Assembly: GCF_008107635.1 (NCBI RefSeq)
Contig: NZ_SDGZ01000028.1
Coordinates: 1 to 58,763, forward strand
Reading direction: 5' to 3'
DNA: 58,763 nt
Source of the DNA: Weissella muntiaci
GTDB lineage: Bacteria; Bacillota; Bacilli; Lactobacillales; Lactobacillaceae
The notes below the pieces were generated by a model, which was not told the origin of the DNA, made no database searches, and worked only from the letters and a program-made list of their open reading frames with translations. Below, in pieces: positions 9,169-18,092 of this stretch. Every line of letters starts with the position of its first letter. Positions within the stretch are counted from its first letter, which is position 1. A program made the position numbers and the translations under genes.

Positions 9169-9625
9169 ACTATACCTTTTGTTTGGAGTCTTTGTGATAA
9201 TATTTTTAATATCCAAGGTATTCATTAACATTTATACTTTAATGTTAATGAATACCTATAACAAATCGCCCAAGTCAGTAGCCAGAGTCCATGGCCTTGA
9301 TCGTGACAGAATTTTACGTTCCACAAAATTGTACGAGAAATCCAATTCAAGTTTGAGGATACTAAATGACCATTCACTATCTTATGTAGAATAACAAAGA
9401 GTGCAGAATAAGAACAAGTTCGACTGCCGAAATCTAAAATAGGGGAAGTAAGGTAAGGACTGATTCACTACCGACACCGACTCATTTTACTATTTACATA
9501 ATGTGTACTCCAACAGTTATGCAATTTCATTGGCATGTCCTGTCCACGCAGTAAAAAACAAATAAGTAGCGTGACAATTCAATATTGCACAATACAAGGT
9601 CAGCCATCCCAAAATCACTTTATTT
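9169..9625. other. Mostly noncoding; possible relic of a small membrane protein
   Basis: A frame from a GTG inside the terminator stem (9161) to 9394 encodes one hydrophobic helix followed by a polar tail (NTYNKSPKSVARVHGLDRDR). It has no ribosome binding site and begins within the hairpin. It may be a fragment rather than a gene. I see nothing else up to the TetR stop at 9626. Confidence 0.3.
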
Positions 9626-10171
9626 TTACAATCCACTCTTTATTATGTTCCACAAAGTATCAAATCTATCCTGATAATCACTATCGAGCCACGTTTCTTT
9701 AAATGTTGGCAGACTAAATATTGCAAACGCTGATAGAATTGCTTCTGCTCTTTTTAACGAAGGATCATTGAAATCCATAATTCGATCAATCTCTTGGTAG
9801 GCTGGTTGAAGTACTTTTCTTAAAACCTTTGGATGATTATCAACATATTTAGTATTCAGTGTAAACATGGTTCGATCATTAATATAGGTATTTTTTTTCA
9901 AATTAGCAAATTGATATAACCAGCTATGTAATGTATCAACACGCGAATTAGTTTTATTGTCAAATTTTATTTTATCGATAATTTCTTCTTTAAACCAAGC
10001 GCTACTTACTTCCTCCCAGAGTACTTGCTTACTCTCAAAATATTTATATATTGCAGCATGTGTAACTCCAAGCCCATTAGCGATTTGAGACAAAGAAACT
10101 TCAGAGTTTTTTGTCTCGATAATAATTTCTTGTGCGGTTTTCAAGATAATTTTTCTAGATATCTTTTCCAT
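9626..10171 (-). CDS. TetR/AcrR family repressor
   Basis: A 181-residue protein with the TetR DNA-binding domain at residues about 1-50 (VSLSQIANGLGVTHAAIYKYFESK) and a divergent ligand-binding domain containing a TetR_C-like tail. It is divergent from the oxidoreductase at 10297, and two copies of a TACAAAA/TTTTGT dyad lie between them, so it most likely represses that gene and itself. The ligand is unknown. AGGTATT sits a few bases before the start. Confidence 0.92.
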   Translation of the reverse strand: MEKISRKIILKTAQEIIIETKNSEVSLSQIANGLGVTHAAIYKYFESKQVLWEEVSSAWFKEEIIDKIKFDNKTNSRVDTLHSWLYQFANLKKNTYINDRTMFTLNTKYVDNHPKVLRKVLQPAYQEIDRIMDFNDPSLKRAEAILSAFAIFSLPTFKETWLDSDYQDRFDTLWNIIKSGL

Positions 10172-10212
10172 AAGTAATACCTCCGGGGTTCACTATTATA
10201 TTAACATAGTTA

Positions 10213-10284
10213 TTTACAAAAATTTGATTTTGTTACTTAAATAGAGTATGTTAACACTAGTTACAAAAACATCTTTTTGTTACT
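10213..10284 (+). promoter_or_regulatory. Promoter with two TetR operator-like dyads
   Basis: -35 TTGATT (10224-10229) and -10 TATGTT (10247-10252) are 17 bases apart. Two similar dyads flank them: TTTACAAAAATTTGATTTTG with TTACT completing the right arm (10213-10238), and AGTTACAAAAA/TTTTTGTTACT (10259-10284, one mismatch). One dyad covers the -35 and the other the transcribed start, a standard repressor layout. Confidence 0.75.
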
Positions 10285-10296
10285 CAGGAGGAATAT

Positions 10297-11301
10297 ATGA
10301 AAGCTGCGCAATTACATGCATATAATAAATCAGCAACACTTTTTGTTAATAATGTAGAAATACCCAACATTTCTCAAGATGAGGTCCTCATTAAAGTTAA
10401 GTCGGCGGCCGTAAACCCATTGGAAAACCTTATTGCTAGCGGTAGTTTGAAACTTATGAATCACTATGCCTTGCCGGTCACTCTTGGTAATGAAATAGCA
10501 GGTGAAATAGTTAAAGTTGGAAAAAATGTCCTAGATTTCAATGTCGGCGATTTCATTTATTCTCGTCTACCTGCTACAACAATGGGCGGTTTTGCTGAGT
10601 ATATTGCTGTTAAGAGTGCAGCAATTGGTATGCTACCAAAAAACCTAGATTTTAAAAGTGGTGCATCAGCCCCATTAGGTGCTTTAACAGCTTATCAAAT
10701 ACTGTATGAGGAACTAAGTGTCCAGGCGGGGCAAAGCATCTTTATTCCAGGAATTTCTGGATCATTTGGCCAAATGGCTCTACCAATTGCAAAATCACTT
10801 GGTTTAACTGTATATGGGAGCGGTAATTCAAGGGATCGAGAACGCCTTCTCGAGTTAGGCATTGATAAATACTTAGATTATAAAACAGAAAATTATTGGG
10901 AGACTCTAACCGATGTTGATTTTGTAATTGATACCTTAGGACCAAGAGAATATAGTAATGAATTAAGTATTATTAAGCCAGGTGGTAAAATTGTGTCGCT
11001 TATTGATGGGCCAAACAAACTTTTTGCTGTGACACATCATTTCTCATTCTGGAAAACATTTCTATTCTCCATTGCTGGTATGAAATTTGATAAGCAGGCA
11101 AAGGCGAAAAATATTCAATATCGTTTTATCTTTGTCCGAAGTGATGGAAATCAATTAGAAGATATCACAAAGATCATTGAAACTAATAACATAGTTCCCA
11201 TTTATGATCAAAAGACCTTCACAATAGATGAAATAAACAAGGCCATTACCTATATGAATAGTGGCAAGGCACACGGTAAAGTATTGATAAATTTTGAATA
11301 A
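10297..11301 (+). CDS. NAD(P)H-dependent quinone oxidoreductase/alcohol dehydrogenase-like (MDR, zinc-free)
   Basis: A 334-residue medium-chain dehydrogenase. The N-terminal GroES-like domain contains VKSAAVNPLENLIASG and LGNEIAGEIVKVG. The Rossmann domain has the nucleotide-binding stretch IPGISGSFGQMALPIAKSLG. Zinc-ligand cysteines are absent, which fits the quinone-reductase branch. TCAGGAGG precedes the ATG. Control by the divergent TetR suggests induction by an electrophile or quinone-like compound; this is inference. Confidence 0.88.
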   Translation: MKAAQLHAYNKSATLFVNNVEIPNISQDEVLIKVKSAAVNPLENLIASGSLKLMNHYALPVTLGNEIAGEIVKVGKNVLDFNVGDFIYSRLPATTMGGFAEYIAVKSAAIGMLPKNLDFKSGASAPLGALTAYQILYEELSVQAGQSIFIPGISGSFGQMALPIAKSLGLTVYGSGNSRDRERLLELGIDKYLDYKTENYWETLTDVDFVIDTLGPREYSNELSIIKPGGKIVSLIDGPNKLFAVTHHFSFWKTFLFSIAGMKFDKQAKAKNIQYRFIFVRSDGNQLEDITKIIETNNIVPIYDQKTFTIDEINKAITYMNSGKAHGKVLINFE

Positions 11302-11317
11302 AAACATCAAAGCACAA

Positions 11318-11352
11318 GAAGGCAGAGAGGATATTTTCTCTGCCTTTTTGTG
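11318..11352. terminator. Bidirectional terminator between convergent genes
   Basis: AAGGCAGAGA pairs with TCTCTGCCTT, with T-rich 3' and A-rich 5' flanks, so it can serve both the oxidoreductase (plus) and the LysR gene (minus). Confidence 0.85.
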
Positions 11353-11368
11353 TTTTCTTAATTATCAA

Positions 11369-12244
11369 TTAAATCATTTCAATTTCCTGATTAACGAAAT
11401 ATAAAAACTCCTCATGAAGTGATGATAAAAATTGAGTGTGTTTCCACAATAAAGCTGCATGAGAAGGTATTTGAGGATTTACAGGGATAAATTTAACTGT
11501 ATTTCCAACAGGTAAACCTTCAATCCCAAGCAATAATATTTCTTTGTTAAAGGCGGGATATAAACTTGCATTCCCGATTAAATTAAAATTCATCCGTATG
11601 TTGAGATCCTCTGTTGGCTTATTTGTGATGAGACTAAGGTAATCCAGCCATATTGGGCTTCGTGATGTAACAATCGGATAATTGGCAATTTCTTCACCAA
11701 TAATTTCATCTTTAGTTGCAAGATCATGCTCTTTATTAAGATATATTCCTCTTGTATCAGTACTCTTCAAATCAATGAAATCATACTGTCCTTTTAAATT
11801 GAAATCTAGAGCAAACAGGAAATCAATTAATCCTTGATCGAGACTTTCTAACATATCATTTAAACTGCCCGAGATGAGCTGAATCGTCACATCTGGATAT
11901 TGATCCTGTAACTTGCTAATACCCTTTAAAACTGTTGTAAAGAGCGACGTTTCAGCAGCTCCAATCGTAATCTGCCCAGCAATAATATTCCTTTGCTTCA
12001 AATTTTTACTAGTCTTCTCCGTCAGGTTCAAAATACTTTCAGCCTGTTTAGCAAGATATATTCCTTCGCCAGTAAGTTGCAACGGTTTTTTTGATCGATC
12101 AAGCAATTGCACTCCCAGTTCATCTTCTAAAGCTCGTATTTGTCTTGAAAGAGCTGGCTGGGTTAAATTCAATTTTCTTGCCGCCGCAGTAAGAGTGCCT
12201 GTAGTAGCTACTTCAAAAAAATATTTCAACATTCTAATTTCCAT
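11369..12244 (-). CDS. LysR family transcriptional regulator
   Basis: A 291-residue protein with the HTH MLKYFFEVATTGTLTAAARK and LNLTQPALSRQIRALEDELG at the N-terminus and an effector-binding domain after residue 90. It is divergent from a four-gene operon (12347-14237) and separated from it by about 100 bases containing a perfect T-N11-A dyad, so it probably activates that operon. Confidence 0.92.
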   Translation of the reverse strand: MEIRMLKYFFEVATTGTLTAAARKLNLTQPALSRQIRALEDELGVQLLDRSKKPLQLTGEGIYLAKQAESILNLTEKTSKNLKQRNIIAGQITIGAAETSLFTTVLKGISKLQDQYPDVTIQLISGSLNDMLESLDQGLIDFLFALDFNLKGQYDFIDLKSTDTRGIYLNKEHDLATKDEIIGEEIANYPIVTSRSPIWLDYLSLITNKPTEDLNIRMNFNLIGNASLYPAFNKEILLLGIEGLPVGNTVKFIPVNPQIPSHAALLWKHTQFLSSLHEEFLYFVNQEIEMI

Positions 12245-12249
12245 GAATC

Positions 12250-12264
12250 ATTACCTCAGGTAAT
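12250..12264. promoter_or_regulatory. LysR-type T-N11-A box
   Basis: ATTACCTCAGGTAAT is a perfect dyad with a 3-base centre, containing TTACC-N3-GGTAA (T-N11-A). It starts 6 bases before the LysR gene, suiting autoregulation plus control of the divergent operon. Confidence 0.7.
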
Positions 12265-12346
12265 AGTCTACTATAACAACAAATGAATTGTAATAAGGAG
12301 TGGACTGTATTAAATTATAGACAATTAAAGGAAGGGGGACGATCGA

Positions 12347-12727
12347 ATGATACACAACGAAGAAATCGAAAGATTCTCAACAGCCGATGACTTTTATGTT
12401 TCACCCTATTATCGAGATGGAACAACATTGGGTACACCCACTTGGATCTGGTCAGTAGTCGTCGAAAAAGAAATTTATATTAGAGCTTGGAACGGCCAAA
12501 ACTCAAGGTGGTTTAAATCTGCGATAAATCAAGGTAAAGGTCAGATCCAAATCGATGGTCATAAATATGATGCAATCTTTAAGCATATACCCGTTATAGA
12601 GAATGCCAATCTGATTAAAAAGATTGATAATGCCTATAAAAATAAGTATCAAGACAGTGTGTATATGCCACCAATGATTTCTGAATCACCCCGTAATGCG
12701 ACCGTCAGAGTGGATATTCAAAGATAG
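12347..12727 (+). CDS. DUF2255 family protein
   Basis: A 126-residue small cytoplasmic protein beginning MIHNEEIERFSTADDFYVSP. The motifs TPTWIWSVVVEKEIYIRAWN and SRWFKSAINQGKGQI match the DUF2255 family, which has a split-barrel, nitroreductase/PNPOx-like appearance. The function is unknown. It is the first gene of an operon with CMD, cupin and SDR genes, a combination common in lactic acid bacteria and linked by guilt to oxidation of small organic substrates. AAGGAAGGGGG precedes the ATG. Confidence 0.75.
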   Translation: MIHNEEIERFSTADDFYVSPYYRDGTTLGTPTWIWSVVVEKEIYIRAWNGQNSRWFKSAINQGKGQIQIDGHKYDAIFKHIPVIENANLIKKIDNAYKNKYQDSVYMPPMISESPRNATVRVDIQR

Positions 12728-12735
12728 GAGACATT

Positions 12736-13074
12736 ATGAACAATAAAGTAACAGCCGGACACGATCAGCTTGGATCGTTTGCTCCAAAATTTGCGGAGTT
12801 GAATGATACCGTACTTTTTGGAGAAATTTGGGCTAGGGAAGCAGAATTTTCTGCTAGAGATAGGAGTCTTATCACAATATCTGCACTTATTGCAGAGGGT
12901 GCTTTCGAGCAACTTTCTTTTCATATTCAAAAAGGAAAGGATAACGGGCTGACGGCTCAAGATATCTCAGAAGTTATAACTCATTTAGCATTTTATGTCG
13001 GTTGGCCCAAAGCGTGGTCTGCCTTTAATGTTGCAAAGAAGATCTTTGATGAAAAAGAGGGAAATAATGACTAA
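12736..13074 (+). CDS. Carboxymuconolactone decarboxylase (CMD) family protein
   Basis: A 112-residue all-helical CMD/AhpD-fold protein. The core segment AREAEFSARDRSLITISALI and the VITHLAFYVGWPKAWSAFNV end are characteristic. The CxxC of AhpD peroxidases is absent (EQLSFHIQ occupies the equivalent place), so it belongs with the decarboxylase-like branch of unknown activity. An ATAGGAG site overlaps the stop of the previous gene. The stop overlaps the following cupin start by 8 bases, indicating translational coupling. Confidence 0.85.
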   Translation: MNNKVTAGHDQLGSFAPKFAELNDTVLFGEIWAREAEFSARDRSLITISALIAEGAFEQLSFHIQKGKDNGLTAQDISEVITHLAFYVGWPKAWSAFNVAKKIFDEKEGNND

Positions 13075-13471
13075 GTACGATGAGATCCAAAACGGGACTA
13101 CTTTTGGCCCAGGTGTACCTAATCCATATGGACAATTCTTCACCGGAAATACGCTTTTAAACGGACTGATTTCATCGCCTGATGATTCTTTGTCTGTTGG
13201 TGTAGTAACTTTTGAACCAGGCTCACGAAATAATTGGCATATTCATCATAGTGGGTACCAAATATTACTAGTAACGGGCGGGGAAGGCTGGTATCAAGAA
13301 GAGGGAAAATCGGCGATCTCTTTAAAAAAGGGCGATAAAATTCTAACAAATAATGGTATAAAGCATTGGCACGGAGCCAAGAATGATAGTTGGTTTGAGC
13401 ATATTGCAATTACAACCGGAACGCCTGAATGGTTAGAAGCTGTTACTGACAGTATTTACAATAATCTATAA
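13067..13471 (+). CDS. Cupin domain protein
   Basis: A 134-residue single-cupin protein starting MTKYDEIQNGTTFGPG. The two cupin motifs are FEPGSRNNWHIHHSGYQIL with three His, and GDKILTNNGIKHWHGA, giving a full metal-binding set. The open frame extends upstream to 12995, but ATG 13067 follows AAAGAGGG and overlaps the CMD stop, the better start. CMD-cupin pairs are often neighbours or fused. A metal-dependent small-molecule role is inferred; the substrate is not known. Confidence 0.88.
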   Translation: MTKYDEIQNGTTFGPGVPNPYGQFFTGNTLLNGLISSPDDSLSVGVVTFEPGSRNNWHIHHSGYQILLVTGGEGWYQEEGKSAISLKKGDKILTNNGIKHWHGAKNDSWFEHIAITTGTPEWLEAVTDSIYNNL

Positions 13472-13490
13472 AAAAGAACGGGATAAAATT

Positions 13491-14237
13491 ATGACAATTC
13501 AAGATAAGGTAGTAGTAATTACCGGGGCATCATCAGGTATCGGTGAGGCAACTGCAAAATTATTAGCTAGTAAGGGAGCAAAGCTTGTTCTAGGTGCTCG
13601 TCGGGAAGATAAACTGGTTAGATTGACAGATGAGATTCGCAACGCTGGTGGTCAAGCAATTTATGCAATTACTGATGTTACAAAACCAGAGGACAATGAG
13701 AATTTAGTTAATTTGGCTAAAAGCGAGTTTGGCAAGTTTGATGTCATTTTCCTTAATGCCGGTTTGATGCCAAGTTCGAATCTATCAGAATTAAAGGTTG
13801 ACGAATGGAATCAAATGGTCGATGTGAATTTAAAGGGCGTGTTGAACGGAATAGCAGCAGCCTTACCATCCTTCATTGGACAGAAAAGCGGCCAAGTTAT
13901 CGCCACATCATCTGTTGCTGGGTTGAAAGCCTATCCTGGTGGCGCCGTTTACGGTGCGACCAAGTGGGCGGTTCGTGATTTAATGGAAACTCTACGTATG
14001 GAATCAGCACTCGAAGGAAATAACATTCGTACTGCAACTATCTACCCAGCTGCAGTCAATACTGAGTTATTAGATACGATTACGTCCAAGGAAGCTGCCG
14101 AAGGCATGAATGCAGTGTACGATCAATATGGCATCTCAGCGGATAGAATCGCAAATGTCATCGCTTTTGCGATTGACCAGCCAGAGGATACAAATGTCAG
14201 CGAATTTACCGTTGGTCCAACAGCACAACCTTGGTAG
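13491..14237 (+). CDS. SDR family oxidoreductase
   Basis: A 248-residue classical short-chain dehydrogenase: cofactor motif TGASSGIGEATA, NAG at the fourth strand, and the catalytic Ser (TSSVAG) and YGATK. The basic GARREDK after beta2 favours NADP(H). It is the last gene of the DUF2255-CMD-cupin operon and is followed by a strong terminator. The substrate is unknown. Confidence 0.9.
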   Translation: MTIQDKVVVITGASSGIGEATAKLLASKGAKLVLGARREDKLVRLTDEIRNAGGQAIYAITDVTKPEDNENLVNLAKSEFGKFDVIFLNAGLMPSSNLSELKVDEWNQMVDVNLKGVLNGIAAALPSFIGQKSGQVIATSSVAGLKAYPGGAVYGATKWAVRDLMETLRMESALEGNNIRTATIYPAAVNTELLDTITSKEAAEGMNAVYDQYGISADRIANVIAFAIDQPEDTNVSEFTVGPTAQPW

Positions 14238-14376
14238 ACTATTCTTACCGTTAAGTAATGTAAATATATTGTTGATCTTTTTCTCAGAAGCCGAATACAA
14301 CTTTATGTGTTTTGAAACTACCTCTGCGTGAAGTTGACCACTAAGTGTTTTCTGCCACTAATTTAACAGCAGAATC

Positions 14377-14428
14377 AAAAGCAGAGAAAATCGGCCTTTT
14401 AATAGAACGATTTTCCCTGCTTTTTTTG
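14377..14428 (+). terminator. Intrinsic terminator of the SDR operon
   Basis: AAAAGCAGAGAAAATCG pairs with CGATTTTCCCTGCTTTT with one mismatch around a 14-base loop, followed by seven T. Confidence 0.88.
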
Positions 14429-15148
14429 TTAGATAGGAGCTCACTATCAGAATTTTTGCATCCTGAACATCACGTTGCACTTGTTAATTAATATCTTCTA
14501 AGCTACTGCCACAATTATTTCCTTGACTCCCAGATCCAGAGGGAAAGAGACATTAAACGATTCATCTAAGACTATTTTGATGATAATAGGCAAAAGGGAT
14601 AGAAAATTAGCAGGTTCATCTACATACACCCTTAACCAGTGAGTTAAATGGCAACGTACATTCATTTAAAACAAACGGTAGAGCTAAAACGATCGAATGT
14701 TAAGTATTTTTATGCTGAACAAGGGAAAACGTTTATTCTTTGTTGTCTTTTACAGATCAAACAAATGGTTTTTAGTTTGCTTATGCAGAACAGACGACTT
14801 AGTTGTATTAAAACAAATCTTGTTCACTTAATTGAACATATTAGAATTGAAAGATCCTCATCAAATAAATCAATATAAAGGCTATATGCATTCCTTAATA
14901 TTGTTTTAGCTTTTAAAAGCCTTAAACATTGATTTATAGGGATTTGTAACAGTTGCAATATTACTTAAATAAATTTTTAAATAAGTATTGACATTTGCCC
15001 TGACGTATTTAAAAATGAAATTTTAAACGTTGACAAAGTATTGGGGAACCACTCTATCGGAATCAAATAAATTTAAATTGAATTTGACCATAAATTTTTG
15101 AGTTTTTCAAAATGTATGAGAGTGAACAAAGTATAAAATGAGGGTGTC
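14429..15148. other. 720-base AT-rich intergenic region before the exopolysaccharide operon
   Basis: No supported gene is present; the 76-codon frame at 14648-14878 lacks a ribosome binding site and any motif. Two TTGACA hexamers occur (about 14988 and 15030), each with only a poor -10 about 17 bases downstream. The repeated AAATTTTTAAATA-like sequence near 14960-15020 could be regulatory. Confidence 0.4.
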
Positions 15149-16447
15149 ATGATAATTATTGATTTGTTAAAGAATATGTTTATCTTTATAGTTGTATTTT
15201 ATCCCATAATTGGAGGCCTGTTATTTATATTCTTGAGTTTTTTCTATTGGCTATTTATGGAAAAAATAGATAAACCCCAATATTTGAAAGAGGAGCCACC
15301 GTTTATTTCAATACTTGTTGCGGCACATAACGAGGAACTTACAATAGAGTCAACGATAAATCATTTAGAAAGAAGAATGAATTATCCAACGGACAAGTAT
15401 GAAGTAATTGTTGTTGATGACGGATCGACAGATCGTACTAAGGATATCTTATTACGCTTGCAAAAATTATATGCAAATCGATTACGAGTGATTAAGATCG
15501 TTAATAATCGTGGTAAAGCGGCGGGACTGAATATAGCTCTTGGGTTTGCCAAAGGAGAGTTTGTTCTTTCAAATGACGCCGATTCAAAGCCAGAAATTGA
15601 TGCTCTCTGGAAATATATGTACTATTTTGAACGTAAAGGTGGCAAAAAATTAGGTGCGGTTACAGGAAATATGTTACCCATTAATAAGACAACCATCGTT
15701 TCTGAGGCCCAACAAAATGAGTTGAATTCAATCATCGGACTAATAAAGAGGGCACAACTTTCTTTTGGCGGATTATTTGCATTTTCTGGAGCAAATACAA
15801 TGTATCGTAAGCAGGCCGTATTGGACGTTGGTGGATGGCAAGCAGAGCAACCAACGGAGGATATTGCAATTTCATGGGATATGCAGATTGCAGGATGGAA
15901 AGCTTTTTTCGCCCCACATATTCGCTTCTACATGGACGTACCAGAAACACTTAGGGACCTGATTAAGCAAAGAAAACGTTGGACATCTGGGGGGCTATAT
16001 GTTTTATTAACAAAGTCGTTTTCTGTTTTCCGATCACCAAGGAGAAATTTTGCGTTAATTCCTATTATTATTGATTACGCTCTCAGTATTGTTTGGTCAT
16101 TCTTTTTCTGGATAAGCTTACTTGTATATGTAATTATTCAAATTACCTGCTTACTCAACAATGATTGGTCCATATTTACTTCTAACTTATATTTTGCGAG
16201 CATGATAGTAATAATTGAGATCATTGTTGGATTAGTTCAATTAATGATGGCATCGTACTTTAATGACGGTGGTAAATCATTAAAATATATTATATTTGCG
16301 CCTTGGTACATATTAATATATTGGATGGTTAATGCGTATACAGTCCTAACTGAAACCATTCCGACAATTAAGAAAATAATTGAAGGTGAAAACGGCGGCG
16401 TCTGGACCTCACCAAAGAGATCGAAAGACAGGGGCTTAGAACAATAG
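15149..16447 (+). CDS. Processive family 2 glycosyltransferase, PgaC/IcaA-like
   Basis: A 432-residue membrane enzyme. TM segments lie at about residues 10-37 and in the last third (about 300-385). The GT-A catalytic core has DDGSTD (90-95), NDADS (DAD 143-145), TED (236-238) and QRKRW (274-278), the hallmark set of processive synthases that polymerise and export beta-linked polysaccharide such as poly-N-acetylglucosamine. It heads a three-gene operon with a PgaD-like protein. The exact sugar cannot be read from the sequence. No PgaB/IcaB deacetylase is nearby. Confidence 0.88.
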   Translation: MIIIDLLKNMFIFIVVFYPIIGGLLFIFLSFFYWLFMEKIDKPQYLKEEPPFISILVAAHNEELTIESTINHLERRMNYPTDKYEVIVVDDGSTDRTKDILLRLQKLYANRLRVIKIVNNRGKAAGLNIALGFAKGEFVLSNDADSKPEIDALWKYMYYFERKGGKKLGAVTGNMLPINKTTIVSEAQQNELNSIIGLIKRAQLSFGGLFAFSGANTMYRKQAVLDVGGWQAEQPTEDIAISWDMQIAGWKAFFAPHIRFYMDVPETLRDLIKQRKRWTSGGLYVLLTKSFSVFRSPRRNFALIPIIIDYALSIVWSFFFWISLLVYVIIQITCLLNNDWSIFTSNLYFASMIVIIEIIVGLVQLMMASYFNDGGKSLKYIIFAPWYILIYWMVNAYTVLTETIPTIKKIIEGENGGVWTSPKRSKDRGLEQ

Positions 16448-16459
16448 AGGGGGGGAGAA

Positions 16460-16975
16460 ATGAGTAAGCCAGATTATATAACACACTCTTTTAGTGAATC
16501 GGATATAACAATCGATTGGTTTTTCGCAAATAATGGTTCCGACCCTAAAAGGAAGATCAAACAATTCTTGTTGATTTTGGTCGGTTGGCTAATGGTCTTG
16601 CTGCCAATTTTTGTAGTAGTTATTATTAAATATACATCTGTGCTTCCGAGCACTGGAGGTCATCACACTAGACTTTTGCTAAAGTATGACCTCAAGCAAG
16701 CCATACTCTACTTTAGTTTATTTATCATTTATCTTTTTATACTCTTAGCAGTAAATCTCTACCATATCAAGGGAAGCGGTGGTCGCGCAGAAATTAATTA
16801 TGGTTTGTTGGAGCGGCACTTATATTTGGCGGAAAAACTATATACTTCAAAGTATGGTTTCGAAACATTGCGAAAAGACCAACAATACATTGAGATAGCC
16901 GATTACGCTGATATAAGCACATTTGAGTTGCGTCAAAGATTTAATTATTTTTTGGAGGATGACGATGCTATCTGA
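16460..16975 (+). CDS. Small membrane partner of the glycosyltransferase (PgaD-like)
   Basis: A 171-residue protein with two TM helices at about residues 31-55 and 76-95 and a cytoplasmic C-terminal tail ending LRQRFNYFLEDDDAI. Size, two-TM layout and position right after the PgaC-like gene match PgaD/IcaD accessory proteins, although sequence similarity is not something I can demonstrate. GGGGGGAG precedes the ATG. The 3' end overlaps the next gene by 11 bases. Confidence 0.6.
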   Translation: MSKPDYITHSFSESDITIDWFFANNGSDPKRKIKQFLLILVGWLMVLLPIFVVVIIKYTSVLPSTGGHHTRLLLKYDLKQAILYFSLFIIYLFILLAVNLYHIKGSGGRAEINYGLLERHLYLAEKLYTSKYGFETLRKDQQYIEIADYADISTFELRQRFNYFLEDDDAI

Positions 16976-17906
16976 AAAAGATAACTTTATTGTGCAGGAC
17001 ATGATAACTCGCGAAGAGAATATGAAAAGAAGACAAAACGTTATTGAAAACATGATACATAAGCGAAAAGTTTTCAAGCGGCGCTTATTATTCTACCTGA
17101 CGTTGTCAACGACTATAATATTATTCATTGCTTTTGAGCATTTAATTGAGTACGAAAAAATTAGTCTTTTCCGAATAATGGAAGTTAATTTCTTAATCGC
17201 GATAGTCTTATTCGTAATTTCTTTGGCCTTTTGGCAAAAACTGATAAAATTTTATCCATTAAAAGCGATTGTGAAAGGGTATGATAATCGATTACGTATT
17301 AAAAATGCTGGAACGCTATTAGCTTCAAAGAGATGGTTACAATTTTATTATTCTGGAAAAGAAATATCTGCGCAAATCCCTCAGATTTTACATTATTTGC
17401 AGGTAAACGAGAATTTGAATTCCATAGACGAAGCTCTTGCATACATTAATGAGCATACCTTACCGGAATCCGACCGTGAAATAAAAATTAAAATGGAGAG
17501 TTTTCAAAAGTTTGTTTCTAAAACGAACGAAATGATCCTAAGTACTGCAAATGAAGACGGTCAACCTTCCATCAGGAAAATGCGATTTATAGTTTTAGAT
17601 AAAGCTAATGTTTGGTATTTCGGGACGGCTCCTAATACTCCGAAGGTGAGCGAATTAGACTTGCATAAAGCTGCAATTTACACAATGCCCACAGCCGAGG
17701 GGATGGCGATATCTAGTAACCGTTTAAAAATATGCAAAACTGAATATAACCTTAATGATTTAAAGGAATATTATGAGGAGCAGGTCCCCGGTTTTATGGA
17801 TAGCCTTTCAGAGAAGGACCGCGAGAGCGAGCTTATATATAAGATCGAATTGCAAAGCGTCCGTTTAGATAGCTGGACGCAACATGAGGAAATTTCTTTT
17901 TATTGA
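16965..17906 (+). CDS. Two-TM protein with C-terminal PNPOx-like (flavin-binding split-barrel) domain
   Basis: A 313-residue protein starting at ATG 16965, about 7 bases after TTGGAGG. The N-terminus is a charged helix, then TM helices at about 41-60 and 73-93, then a cytoplasmic part. Residues about 180-313 resemble the pyridoxamine-5-phosphate-oxidase split barrel: ILSTANEDGQPSIRKMRF, NVWYFGTAPNTPKVSEL, KAAIYTMP. It overlaps the preceding gene by 11 bases and is tightly coupled to it. A flavin or heme-binding domain on a membrane anchor within a polysaccharide synthase operon is unusual, and its role is unknown. Confidence 0.65.
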   Translation: MLSEKDNFIVQDMITREENMKRRQNVIENMIHKRKVFKRRLLFYLTLSTTIILFIAFEHLIEYEKISLFRIMEVNFLIAIVLFVISLAFWQKLIKFYPLKAIVKGYDNRLRIKNAGTLLASKRWLQFYYSGKEISAQIPQILHYLQVNENLNSIDEALAYINEHTLPESDREIKIKMESFQKFVSKTNEMILSTANEDGQPSIRKMRFIVLDKANVWYFGTAPNTPKVSELDLHKAAIYTMPTAEGMAISSNRLKICKTEYNLNDLKEYYEEQVPGFMDSLSEKDRESELIYKIELQSVRLDSWTQHEEISFY

Positions 17907-18040
17907 TGACCATGAATCTGAACTGTTCTTACAAGCTTATTGCTCTTTTGTTGGCAGTAAACTGAATCCATAAAGGTTAGTTCTATTCTTGATAATCATT
18001 CACATAGTTTGTAACGAAGTGCATTTTATTCTGATAGTTG

Positions 18041-18092
18041 AAACAGAGATATAACAGGGCTATACAATGGCCTGTTATATCTCTGTTTTTTT
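18041..18092 (+). terminator. Intrinsic terminator of the exopolysaccharide operon
   Basis: AACAGAGATATAACAGG pairs perfectly with CCTGTTATATCTCTGTT, followed by T residues. Confidence 0.92.

Noticed and set aside
12718-12960. Minus-strand frame over the CMD gene
   Set aside because: Shadow of the CMD gene, which has a full operon context on the other strand.
14648-14878. 76-codon plus-strand frame
   Set aside because: AT-rich intergenic composition, no ribosome binding site and no recognisable feature.
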